A program made the translations under genes and the position numbers. A stretch of DNA of 8,844 nt, from assembly GCA_043784965.1 (NCBI GenBank), contig JAYVXS010000016.1:1-8844 (forward strand), given 5' to 3'. How positions within the stretch are numbered: the stretch's first letter is position 1; every line of letters begins with the position of its first letter. The stretch comes from JAYTQQ01 sp043784965 (lineage in GTDB: Bacteria > Bdellovibrionota > Bdellovibrionia > Bdellovibrionales > JAMPXM01). Under the pieces are notes generated by a model. The model ran no database searches and had not been told where the DNA came from. It saw only the letters and a list, made by a program, of their open reading frames with translations. Below, piece after piece: positions 1-5,084 of this stretch.

Positions 1-215
1 ACACCGTCTTGAGCATTTCGTGATGCTTGCTTGAGACCTCTTGTTTGAGCTCGTAAGTTTTCAGAGATTGCTAATCCTGCAGCATCGTCTCCGGCTCGGT
101 TAATCCGATAGCCTGAAGACAATTTCTCTAAACTCTTATCCAAACCCATCTTCGTGCCATACAAATTTCTTTGGGCATTTATCGAAGCCGTGTTTGTATT
201 AATTCGTAAACCCAT
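1..215 (-). CDS. fliC: Flagellin, N-terminal part (truncated by the window edge)
   Basis: This is the first 71 codons of a flagellin, the filament subunit exported by the flagellar type III apparatus. The protein starts MGLRINTNTASINAQRNL and continues with a KLSSGYRINRAGDDAAGLAI block at about residues 31-50, then a SENLRAQ stretch. This is the conserved D0/D1 N-terminal helix that packs in the filament core and also serves as the export and polymerisation signal. The start is the ATG at 215, 5 nt after a strong purine-rich ribosome binding site at 221-230. A sigma-28-type promoter lies about 90 bp upstream, as expected for a late flagellar gene. The hypervariable middle and the C-terminal D0 helix lie outside the window. 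The sequence resembles Bdellovibrio-type flagellins, which often occur as several paralogues; which paralogue this is cannot be told. Function is certain; the family affiliation is inference. Confidence 0.95.
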   Translation of the reverse strand, partial: MGLRINTNTASINAQRNLYGTKMGLDKSLEKLSSGYRINRAGDDAAGLAISENLRAQTRGLKQASRNAQDG

Positions 216-220
216 ACAAT

Positions 221-230
221 CCTCCTCCTT
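221..230 (-). promoter_or_regulatory. Strong ribosome binding site of flagellin
   Basis: On the minus strand this reads AAGGAGGAGG, followed by ATTGT and then the ATG. It is the best Shine-Dalgarno match in the window and fixes the flagellin start. It suits a very highly translated structural protein. Confidence 0.9.
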
Positions 231-237
231 GAAGACA

Positions 238-260
238 AATCACATTGTTCAGATGTGATT
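238..260 (-). promoter_or_regulatory. Perfect hairpin in the flagellin leader
   Basis: AATCACAT (238-245) and ATGTGATT (253-260) form a perfect 8-bp stem with a 7-nt loop. In the mRNA the hairpin lies in the 5' leader and ends 7 nt before the Shine-Dalgarno sequence. It has no U-run, so it is not a terminator. Likely roles are protection of the 5' end, or a target for a translational regulator of flagellin; both are inference. A weaker 5-bp hairpin (GAGCT/AGCTC, 263-279) lies just upstream. Confidence 0.5.
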
Positions 261-307
261 GGGAGCTCATACTAAGCTCAATGGGTGTAGCCTTACTTTC
301 ATAAAAC

Positions 308-334
308 TATTCGGTGCTTCATTGTGAGACTTTA
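308..334 (-). promoter_or_regulatory. Sigma-28 (FliA)-type promoter of flagellin
   Basis: The minus strand reads TAAAGTCT (327-334), 11 nt, then ACCGAATA (308-315). The sigma-28 consensus is TAAAGTTT-N11-GCCGATAA. The -35 side matches 7 of 8, the spacer is exact, and the -10 side matches 5 of 8 including the CCGA core. Transcription would start near position 300 and give a leader of about 85 nt. Position, orientation and gene identity all agree. Confidence 0.75.
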
Positions 335-342
335 GAGCTATT

Positions 343-383
343 TTCTCATTCTGAGAAGATCTAGACCTTTGCCAAACTTTGGC
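343..383. promoter_or_regulatory. Two short palindromes upstream of the flagellin promoter
   Basis: TTCTCA-TTC-TGAGAA (343-357) begins 9 bp upstream of the -35 box. GCCAAA-C-TTTGGC (371-383) begins 37 bp upstream of it. Both have perfect arms and neither is followed by a U-run. They are placed where an activator or repressor dimer could bind. No known operator family was recognised, so a regulatory role is inference. Confidence 0.35.
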
Positions 384-492
384 TCCCTTCTATTTGCTCA
401 TATGCTGCAGAAGTCTCATTGCCCGATGATATGCAGACACTCTATTTTGCTAGTGGGGACACGAGCACAGGTAAAGTAAAGATAATGTATTC

Positions 493-528
493 AAAAAAAC
501 TCGGATCACTTTGGGGACCAGCGAGTCC
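493..528 (-). terminator. Candidate intrinsic terminator of the DUF4105/DUF3015 transcript
   Basis: On the minus strand GGACTCG (522-528) can pair with CGAGTTT (497-503), giving five Watson-Crick and two G-U pairs. The run of seven T residues (493-499) overlaps the end of the second arm. The loop is long (18 nt). The same 5' arm can instead pair locally as GGGAC-TCGCTG-GTCCC (514-529), which would break the terminator stem. It lies about 80-115 nt past the DUF4105 stop and upstream of the flagellin promoter, the expected place to insulate the two units. Confidence 0.45.
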
Positions 529-612
529 CATTGACTAAACTCAGTCCTAATAGCCAGTCCTAATAGCTAATCCTAAAATTGGTCCTAAATTTCGTACTAA
601 ATTTCAGACTAA
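527..612 (-). repeat. Degenerate 12/13-bp tandem array with TTAG heads
   Basis: Seven consecutive units each begin TTAG on the minus strand. The CTAA complements lie at 535, 547, 560, 573, 585, 597 and 609, with steps of 12, 13, 13, 12, 12 and 12. The best-conserved units read TTAGGACTGGCTA and TTAGGACTGAGT; the units next to the gene read TTAGTCTGAAAT and TTAGTACGAAAT. The array starts on the stop codon of the DUF4105 gene. Because the first steps are multiples of three, four TAG stops lie in the same frame (609, 597, 585, 573). Function is unknown. Confidence 0.7.
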
Positions 613-2534
613 TAATAATAAAATAATTGCGCATCGAAGAGGGCCTGCGAGTTCATATCTTGAATATTGGATCTGAGCGCCCAATTTTTTTGTGGCGTAA
701 GCTGAATTCCAAATGAGTTCTGCCGAAATTCAGTGATTGCCGCTTTGTAGTCGTAGCGATAGTAACTTTCACCCAAAATGGCAAAAATGCCTCGATTCCA
801 ACGAACCATTGCGGCTGGTCCAGCACCGAGGCGCAAGGCATCGCTAGAAAAGTCAGGATTGTGCTGAGCACCAGCTCGGAGCCATAATGATATATCTAGA
901 GTTTCAAGCCAGGTTTTAGTTAAACCAATTCCGCCACTCAAATTACTCGAATTACAAAGTTTGGCGCAGCCGTTCTCATAGCCGCGGTCATTTGATATTT
1001 TCAATCTCCACGAAGGACTTTTAGCAAAGTCATCTATTGAGGCGAGTGAAATCACCTCAAAGATCGTGGCACGATCAAGGGCCAATAGATTGGATTTTGA
1101 ATTAAAGCTAAAGGCAAAGTCGCCCATGCTAATTTGTGCGCCCGACGGATATCCCAACTTCGCATCAAGTAAATCATGTAGTGCAAACTTTGCACTGATC
1201 GCTATTGCCTCGTCATCATTTTGCCAATGGCGATATCCAATCCCCCAGCGCCTTGAACCTTGAGCTACGTGAGGCGCCTCGGACCAAGGTATAGTGATGG
1301 CCAGATTCTCAGAGACACCGCCAATTTCGGACCTGGCGATTAAGACTTCTTTCTTTAAAGAATACTTCCCTACCTTTGTGAGAATCTCTTTTGGATAGCG
1401 ATAATCCAGATAGTCCATTGCAGCATCGAGTACGTCTTTATTATTGCTTGAATTTAAATTTTTTAGGAGACCTGCAACCGATTCATCTTTCGCAAAATTC
1501 TTAATTTTACTTTTGCTGCCTTCATTTAGGACTTGCATGCGATTTTGAAAGCTCGCTCGCACCGATGGACGATAATGAATTCTGCTTACCAAGCCAGGCA
1601 CTTGAAAAACCGTCTGTACCGTATCGGCGGGCATAACTTGAGCCTTTAATTGATCAACTAAGTGAAGCTCTGGACGAGCCACTTCAAAAACCGCTAGTAT
1701 TCTATAAGAACAGTTCTGCGAAAAATAGTGGTAGTCAAAATTAACATCAGATAGCTCCCAAACAAAAGCGATGATTAGCGCCACTTCATCGGTAGTAAAA
1801 TTTAAATCGTACTCCCACAAATCACGAGACTCGAAATCATTGTATTCTCTTACCTTAAAATAGTAGGGATTGACATCAAAAGCACCGGGCATAAATCCGG
1901 AAACTCCAAGTAGAGAATAAACCAAGGGATTCTCTGAGACTTTTAGCGCCGAATATCCGATGCCATAATCAGCGAGCTCATAGCGCTCACCATTTTTTGC
2001 AGAAGGGGCTTTGTTCACTCGCAAAAAGGTGTGACCAAAACCGGATGCAGGATTGTTTAAGTAATATGATGAAAATACATAGGTCAGCGACTGCGCCTGA
2101 AGAATTTCTTTAAAACGCTCAAAGCGCTCACATGCAACTGGTAAAAATTTATGGCCAATTTTTTTTTCAAGCCATAGGCGCCGAGCCGGAAAAACGCAAG
2201 CAACTGGCTCATTGAACTTGGCATCACGCGATTGAACTAAACGTTTATTTTCAAAGAGGCTTTCTATGGTGGCATTTAGCTCAAGTTCTGGACAAGTGGC
2301 GCCTTGTGGATGAAGAAAGAATTTATCAGAACCAGCCTGACTTTTGATGGAGCCAAATAGACGATTTTCGTATTGCACCAATCGTAACCATTGCATATCC
2401 TCAGCCCAATGTTGAACACGAGCGATCTCAAGAGTAGCGATCATATCCTGAGGGGACGCCTCGGCGAAAAAAGAAAGCCCCACGGTAGTGAGGCTTAACA
2501 AACAAAAAATAAAAATTAGTCTTAGCCGTGACAA
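609..2534 (-). CDS. DUF4105 (Lnb_N-like) exported protein with a probable C-terminal beta-barrel
   Basis: The 641-residue protein opens with a signal peptide (basic SRLR, hydrophobic core 7-23, likely cleavage after AEA at about 26). The DUF4105 domain covers roughly 130-300. It shows a SGFGHTFLRV motif with His168 and a FSQNCSYR motif with Cys275, the conserved pair of this thiol-dependent fold. From about residue 400 the sequence becomes amphipathic short strands and ends in QLFYYY, an aromatic C-terminus like outer-membrane barrel signals. DUF4105 is, from memory, the periplasmic domain of Bacteroides Lnb lipoprotein N-acyltransferases; acyl transfer or hydrolysis here is inference, and this barrel-bearing form may differ. 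The start is a TTG inside the preceding DUF3015 gene (13-nt overlap), with no clear Shine-Dalgarno, so translational coupling is likely. It is the only start I see that keeps the signal peptide. Confidence 0.8.
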   Translation of the reverse strand: MSRLRLIFIFCLLSLTTVGLSFFAEASPQDMIATLEIARVQHWAEDMQWLRLVQYENRLFGSIKSQAGSDKFFLHPQGATCPELELNATIESLFENKRLVQSRDAKFNEPVACVFPARRLWLEKKIGHKFLPVACERFERFKEILQAQSLTYVFSSYYLNNPASGFGHTFLRVNKAPSAKNGERYELADYGIGYSALKVSENPLVYSLLGVSGFMPGAFDVNPYYFKVREYNDFESRDLWEYDLNFTTDEVALIIAFVWELSDVNFDYHYFSQNCSYRILAVFEVARPELHLVDQLKAQVMPADTVQTVFQVPGLVSRIHYRPSVRASFQNRMQVLNEGSKSKIKNFAKDESVAGLLKNLNSSNNKDVLDAAMDYLDYRYPKEILTKVGKYSLKKEVLIARSEIGGVSENLAITIPWSEAPHVAQGSRRWGIGYRHWQNDDEAIAISAKFALHDLLDAKLGYPSGAQISMGDFAFSFNSKSNLLALDRATIFEVISLASIDDFAKSPSWRLKISNDRGYENGCAKLCNSSNLSGGIGLTKTWLETLDISLWLRAGAQHNPDFSSDALRLGAGPAAMVRWNRGIFAILGESYYRYDYKAAITEFRQNSFGIQLTPQKNWALRSNIQDMNSQALFDAQLFYYY

Positions 2535-3013
2535 GCTTGAGACATTGCAACAATTTTTTCAGAAACTTGATTGTCGCTGAGATTGGCTCCATATAGATCT
2601 TTATAATTCTTTTGTAGAGTATTGCTGAATTGGCTATCGCAGTCCAACATACTATTCAAAGTATTCAAAGTCTCGCCCTGTCCTCGAACGATGTCGTTTT
2701 CCAGAGCCACCGCATTGGACTGAATAAATGTGTTGATTTCAACCTTTGCGAAAACACCCGCCCCACAATTTGAGGTGCCGGTAGTGATACCAAATGTTTG
2801 TCCTCCCGTGCCGTTCAAAGTAGCTGCAAAAATTTGCATCGCTCCTGGCTGAGAGCCAAATGCCAAAGAACCTAGACCACAGCCAGCAACACCATACGCG
2901 CCTGAGCCCTTAGCTTCTGCCATTTTAGGGCTCGTCGCTTTAGGATCTGGACCTTTAGCATTCGCAATCGACAAACAGCCCAACACCGCAAGAAACACAA
3001 TAGTTGATTTCAC
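2522..3013 (-). CDS. Secreted DUF3015 family protein
   Basis: This 163-residue protein has a signal peptide (MKSTIVFLAVLGCLSIANA, cleaved at about 19). The mature part carries DUF3015 hallmarks: GCGLGSLAFG at 44-53, QTFGITTGTSNCG at 72-84, and an NDIVRGQGETLNTL helix at about 106-119. Four mature-region cysteines (45, 83, 125, 161) could form two disulfides in the periplasm. The length is typical of the family, whose function is unknown. The start is a GTG at 3013, preceded by AGGGAG with 5-nt spacing. Its 3' end overlaps the DUF4105 start by 13 nt, so the two are almost certainly co-translated and may act together in the envelope. The upstream region carries an attenuator-like hairpin and a duplicated promoter-like module. 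Confidence 0.85.
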   Translation of the reverse strand: MKSTIVFLAVLGCLSIANAKGPDPKATSPKMAEAKGSGAYGVAGCGLGSLAFGSQPGAMQIFAATLNGTGGQTFGITTGTSNCGAGVFAKVEINTFIQSNAVALENDIVRGQGETLNTLNSMLDCDSQFSNTLQKNYKDLYGANLSDNQVSEKIVAMSQACHG

Positions 3014-3018
3014 GTTAA

Positions 3019-3024
3019 CTCCCT
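3019..3024 (-). promoter_or_regulatory. Ribosome binding site supporting the GTG start of DUF3015
   Basis: The minus strand reads AGGGAG, then TTAAC, then GTG. It decides the GTG at 3013, which is also the codon that opens a complete signal peptide. Confidence 0.7.
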
Positions 3025-3052
3025 AAAATAAAAATCCGACACCATGTCGGAT
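3025..3052 (-). terminator. Terminator-like hairpin in the leader of the DUF3015 gene (possible attenuator)
   Basis: On the minus strand ATCCGACA pairs perfectly with TGTCGGAT around a 3-nt loop (3034-3052; 7 bp if a 5-nt loop is preferred). It runs straight into TTTTTATTTT (3025-3034) and then the Shine-Dalgarno sequence. This has the form of an intrinsic terminator. However, the gene upstream is divergent, so there is no foreign transcript to end; it would act on the DUF3015 transcript itself. Attenuation is inference. A simple mRNA-stabilising hairpin is the alternative. Confidence 0.5.
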
Positions 3053-3067
3053 CCAAAATCTTTACTT

Positions 3068-3096
3068 AGTATGTAAAACAAATTAATTGAGCGCAA
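3068..3096 (-). promoter_or_regulatory. Candidate promoter, proximal copy of a duplicated module
   Basis: The minus strand reads TTGCGC (3091-3096), a 17-nt spacer, then CATACT (3068-3073), a moderate sigma-70-like match. Transcription would start near 3061, about 8 nt before the hairpin at 3034-3052. The flanks of this element match a second copy 110 bp away, where the box positions are conserved and the spacer is not. Confidence 0.45.
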
Positions 3097-3177
3097 GTCC
3101 TCATTTCAAGCAAAAATTTCTCCTCTAGCTGAAAATCTAACACTTAGTCAGACTAAGAATTAATAAAAGCACGACTC

Positions 3178-3206
3178 AGTATGTGAAAAAGAATAAATAC
3201 GAGCAA
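3178..3206 (-). promoter_or_regulatory. Candidate promoter, distal copy of the duplicated module
   Basis: The minus strand reads TTGCTC (3201-3206), a 17-nt spacer, then CATACT (3178-3183). It has the same geometry as the proximal copy exactly 110 bp away. It also lies just upstream of the divergent lipoprotein gene, so it could instead be a binding site serving both genes. Confidence 0.4.
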
Positions 3207-3270
3207 GTCCTCATTTTTCAACTTAGACTTAAATTTAGTCGACCTCTTTTGAAGCTATTTCCGGGGCAAA

Positions 3271-4116
3271 ATGCTGAAAGTCTTTAAACTCAATATTTTT
3301 TTGCTTGTACTATGCCTTTTGCTCACTGGCTGCGGTGGTCTCTTTTACTACCCAGACAACAGACTCTATGTCGATATTAAAAAGCTCGATATTCAGCCCC
3401 AACAAATCGAGCTCAAGACTTCTGATGATAAGAAGTTCTATGGTTGGTATTTCAAATCATCTGAAAAGCCACGCGGTAAAATTTTATTTTTTCATGGTAA
3501 TGCACAAAATCGCACTTCACATTTTTTTTCGCTTTATTGGATCTTGAAGAACAACTATGATTTTTTCATTTTTGATTATCCAGGCTATGCTGAGAGCGAG
3601 GGGACACCAAGCCAAGAGAGTACGACAGATGCAGGCAGCAAAGCACTAGAATGGATGGTGGATCAAAGTCCATCCACACCGCTGATTGTATACGGTCAAA
3701 GTTTAGGCGGTAATATCGCGATGTTTAGTGTCGCGAAAAGTAAATCGCGCATCTCACCCTGTATGGTGGCCGTCGATAGTACATTTAAATCATACCGAAA
3801 AGTAGCTCAGCGAAGCCTTGCTAAGAATTGGTTAACTTGGCCTTTTCAAGGCCTCTCTTACTTATTGGTGCAAGACTCAAGCTCGGCAGAAAATCATATT
3901 GGCGAAATCTCGCCAATTCCGCTTGTTGTTTTTCATAGTAAAGAAGATCCCATTGTTGATTTTGAAAGTGGCCACGATGTTTTTAAGGCCGCGAGAGAAC
4001 CAAAAAAGTTCTTTGAGGTGCCTGGTCGCGGTCATATTCAAGCCTTCAACAGTGATGACCAAGGAACTTTTAAAAAAGCATTTTTAGCGGAGCTTGAAAA
4101 AAGCTGCCCCCACTAG
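3271..4116 (+). CDS. Lipoprotein alpha/beta hydrolase (Bem46/ABHD13-like)
   Basis: The 281-residue protein starts with a lipoprotein signal peptide ending in LLTG-Cys21, so it is likely lipid-anchored; the +2 residue is Gly, which would allow outer-membrane sorting under enterobacterial rules. The alpha/beta hydrolase fold follows. It shows an HGNAQN oxyanion-hole motif at 75-80, FDYPGYAESEG at 101-111, the nucleophile elbow GQSLGG with Ser144, a probable acid Asp226 in HSKEDPIVD, and His255 in GRGH. The catalytic triad is complete. These features match Bem46/ABHD13-type serine hydrolases; the substrate (an ester, acyl group or peptide) is unknown. The ATG is preceded by a weak CCGGGG element. 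The gene stands alone, divergent from the DUF3015 gene, and ends 3 bp from the stop of the convergent secreted-protein gene, with no terminator between them. Confidence 0.85.
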   Translation: MLKVFKLNIFLLVLCLLLTGCGGLFYYPDNRLYVDIKKLDIQPQQIELKTSDDKKFYGWYFKSSEKPRGKILFFHGNAQNRTSHFFSLYWILKNNYDFFIFDYPGYAESEGTPSQESTTDAGSKALEWMVDQSPSTPLIVYGQSLGGNIAMFSVAKSKSRISPCMVAVDSTFKSYRKVAQRSLAKNWLTWPFQGLSYLLVQDSSSAENHIGEISPIPLVVFHSKEDPIVDFESGHDVFKAAREPKKFFEVPGRGHIQAFNSDDQGTFKKAFLAELEKSCPH

Positions 4117-4119
4117 ACT

Positions 4120-4587
4120 TCAATTTATGACTTCACTTTTCTTTTTGCTGGGCTTCAACTTCTGAGGAGCAGGCTTTAGAGCAGTTGCTTTCGTAGTAGT
4201 TTGTGGCGGCCTCTGGTTGGCCGTTTTAACCGGAGTAACTCTCGCTGCAGCTCTTTGAGCCGCAGGCTTTTGCGGCGCAGGCTTTTGCGCTACACCCACC
4301 GCAGGCTTTTTAGTGACAGGTCCATTTGACTTTTTGCAATTTGGCAAATCACCTTCACCGCTACAAATATTTTCTGCTTTCGGCGACGATTTCACTAGTG
4401 GCTGTTTTGCCCTCGGTATGGCTGGTTTTTCACTGTCCAACGTAAGCTCTCCCTCACCTTCTACTGCGGGAATAACAGGATAGGTCTCAGCGCCATGAAG
4501 CGTACCCGCTGAAGTATCTTCTGCTCGAGAAAATGAGCTGCCAAGCGAAAATGCCAAAAGGAGTATCGTGATCAATATCGATTTCAT
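4120..4587 (-). CDS. Secreted Lys/Pro/Ala-rich protein of unknown function
   Basis: I do not recognise this 155-residue protein. It has a clear signal peptide (about residues 1-22, ending FSRA), an acidic segment (EGEGELTLDSEKP, 43-55), a two-cysteine loop (Cys75 and Cys84), and then a basic, disordered tail of about 65 residues. The tail is rich in KPA and QKPAP/QKPAA motifs, like periplasm-spanning or cell-wall- or nucleic-acid-binding tails. The tail DNA contains a short tandem repeat. Its ATG overlaps the folA stop as ATGA, and a GAAGGAA ribosome binding site lies inside the folA end, so it is co-translated with folA although no folate role is apparent. The stop lies 3 bp from that of the convergent hydrolase. 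The ORF is very likely real; its function is open. Confidence 0.7.
   Translation of the reverse strand: MKSILITILLLAFSLGSSFSRAEDTSAGTLHGAETYPVIPAVEGEGELTLDSEKPAIPRAKQPLVKSSPKAENICSGEGDLPNCKKSNGPVTKKPAVGVAQKPAPQKPAAQRAAARVTPVKTANQRPPQTTTKATALKPAPQKLKPSKKKSEVIN
4261..4310 (-). repeat. Short tandem repeat coding for KPA motifs
   Basis: The plus-strand 14-mer CGCAGGCTTTTGCG occurs at 4261-4274 and 4276-4289 (15-bp period), and its first 11 bases recur at 4300-4310. On the coding strand the copies encode the QKPA repeats of the secreted protein. The 15-bp unit keeps frame, so copy number could vary without disrupting the gene. Confidence 0.7.
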
Positions 4588-5084
4588 TTTTCATTCCTTC
4601 TTTCGTAAACTACATAAGAGAATGACGGCGAACCAGCACGTGACTCACGACTCACTTCGGTGAATTCAGTGCGATCAAACTCTGGAAAGGATGTGTCGCC
4701 CTCAAAAGCCTCGTCAATTTCGGTCAAATAGATTCGATTCGTATACGGTAAAAGCAACGAGTAAATTTCGGCCCCACCAATACAAAAAACTTCATCGTGC
4801 CAGCCGCCTGCTCGGGCGGCACAAAATCTTAAGGCTTGCCTTGGATCGTTAAATACATGGGCGCCAGGAAATGAAAAAGCTTTTTGTTGGGTGAGAATCA
4901 CATGTAGTCGATTCGGTAAAAGCTTGCCACCAAAGGTTTCGAAAGTTTTTCGACCCATGACAATAATGTGGCCCTTGGTCTTACTCTTAAAATATTCCAT
5001 ATCTTCTGGAATATTCCAGGGAAGGGCGCCGTTCTTTCCGATAACTCGGTTCGAAGCGCAGGCCGCGATTGACGATAATATCAT
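4584..5084 (-). CDS. folA: Dihydrofolate reductase
   Basis: This 166-residue enzyme reduces dihydrofolate to tetrahydrofolate with NADPH in the cytoplasm. The sequence follows chromosomal FolA throughout. It shows IAACASNRVIGKNGALPWN (6-24), PEDMEYFK carrying the catalytic acid Asp28 (E. coli Asp27), the NADPH-binding MGRKTFE at about 43-49, IGGAEIY at about 102-108, and LTEIDEAFEGDTSFP. The length is standard. The ATG at 5084 overlaps the thyA stop (ATGA), with no strong ribosome binding site of its own, so coupling to thyA translation is likely. ThyA produces the dihydrofolate that FolA recycles, which explains the order. Its own stop overlaps the next gene the same way. No resistance-type changes stand out. 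Confidence 0.96.
   Translation of the reverse strand: MILSSIAACASNRVIGKNGALPWNIPEDMEYFKSKTKGHIIVMGRKTFETFGGKLLPNRLHVILTQQKAFSFPGAHVFNDPRQALRFCAARAGGWHDEVFCIGGAEIYSLLLPYTNRIYLTEIDEAFEGDTSFPEFDRTEFTEVSRESRAGSPSFSYVVYERRNEK

Larger units (their letters stand above)
216..608. other. 393-bp non-coding region between flagellin and the DUF4105 gene
   Basis: The flagellin leader, promoter and palindromes occupy the left half. The right half, downstream of the DUF4105 stop, holds a TTAG repeat array and a candidate terminator. On the plus strand a frame stays open from 365 to the stop at 536-538, with its only ATG at 431. That ATG frame would encode 35 residues, has no visible ribosome binding site, and looks more like chance than a gene. 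Confidence 0.6.
3068..3216. repeat. Imperfect 39-bp direct repeat, 110-bp period, with a palindrome between the copies
   Basis: Copies at 3068-3106 and 3178-3216 align without gaps at 31 of 39 positions. All mismatches fall in the middle, while the ends AGTATGT and GCAAGTCCTCATTT are identical. Between the copies sits a perfect odd palindrome, CTTAGTC-A-GACTAAG (3143-3157), and after the second copy GACT-TAAATTT-AGTC (3227-3240 region). The set fills the 257-bp region between two divergent genes. Confidence 0.7.

Noticed and set aside
527..612. TTAG array considered as a CRISPR array
   Set aside because: Units are 12-13 bp with no separate spacers, and there are no cas genes; it is a degenerate tandem repeat.
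1066..1263. Plus-strand ORF antisense to the DUF4105 gene
   Set aside because: It is antisense to the barrel-coding part of a well-supported gene, with no ribosome binding site or recognisable domain.
3305..3547. Alternative-frame ORF inside the lipoprotein hydrolase gene
   Set aside because: It lies entirely within a gene with a complete catalytic triad and signal peptide, and its translation has no recognisable features.
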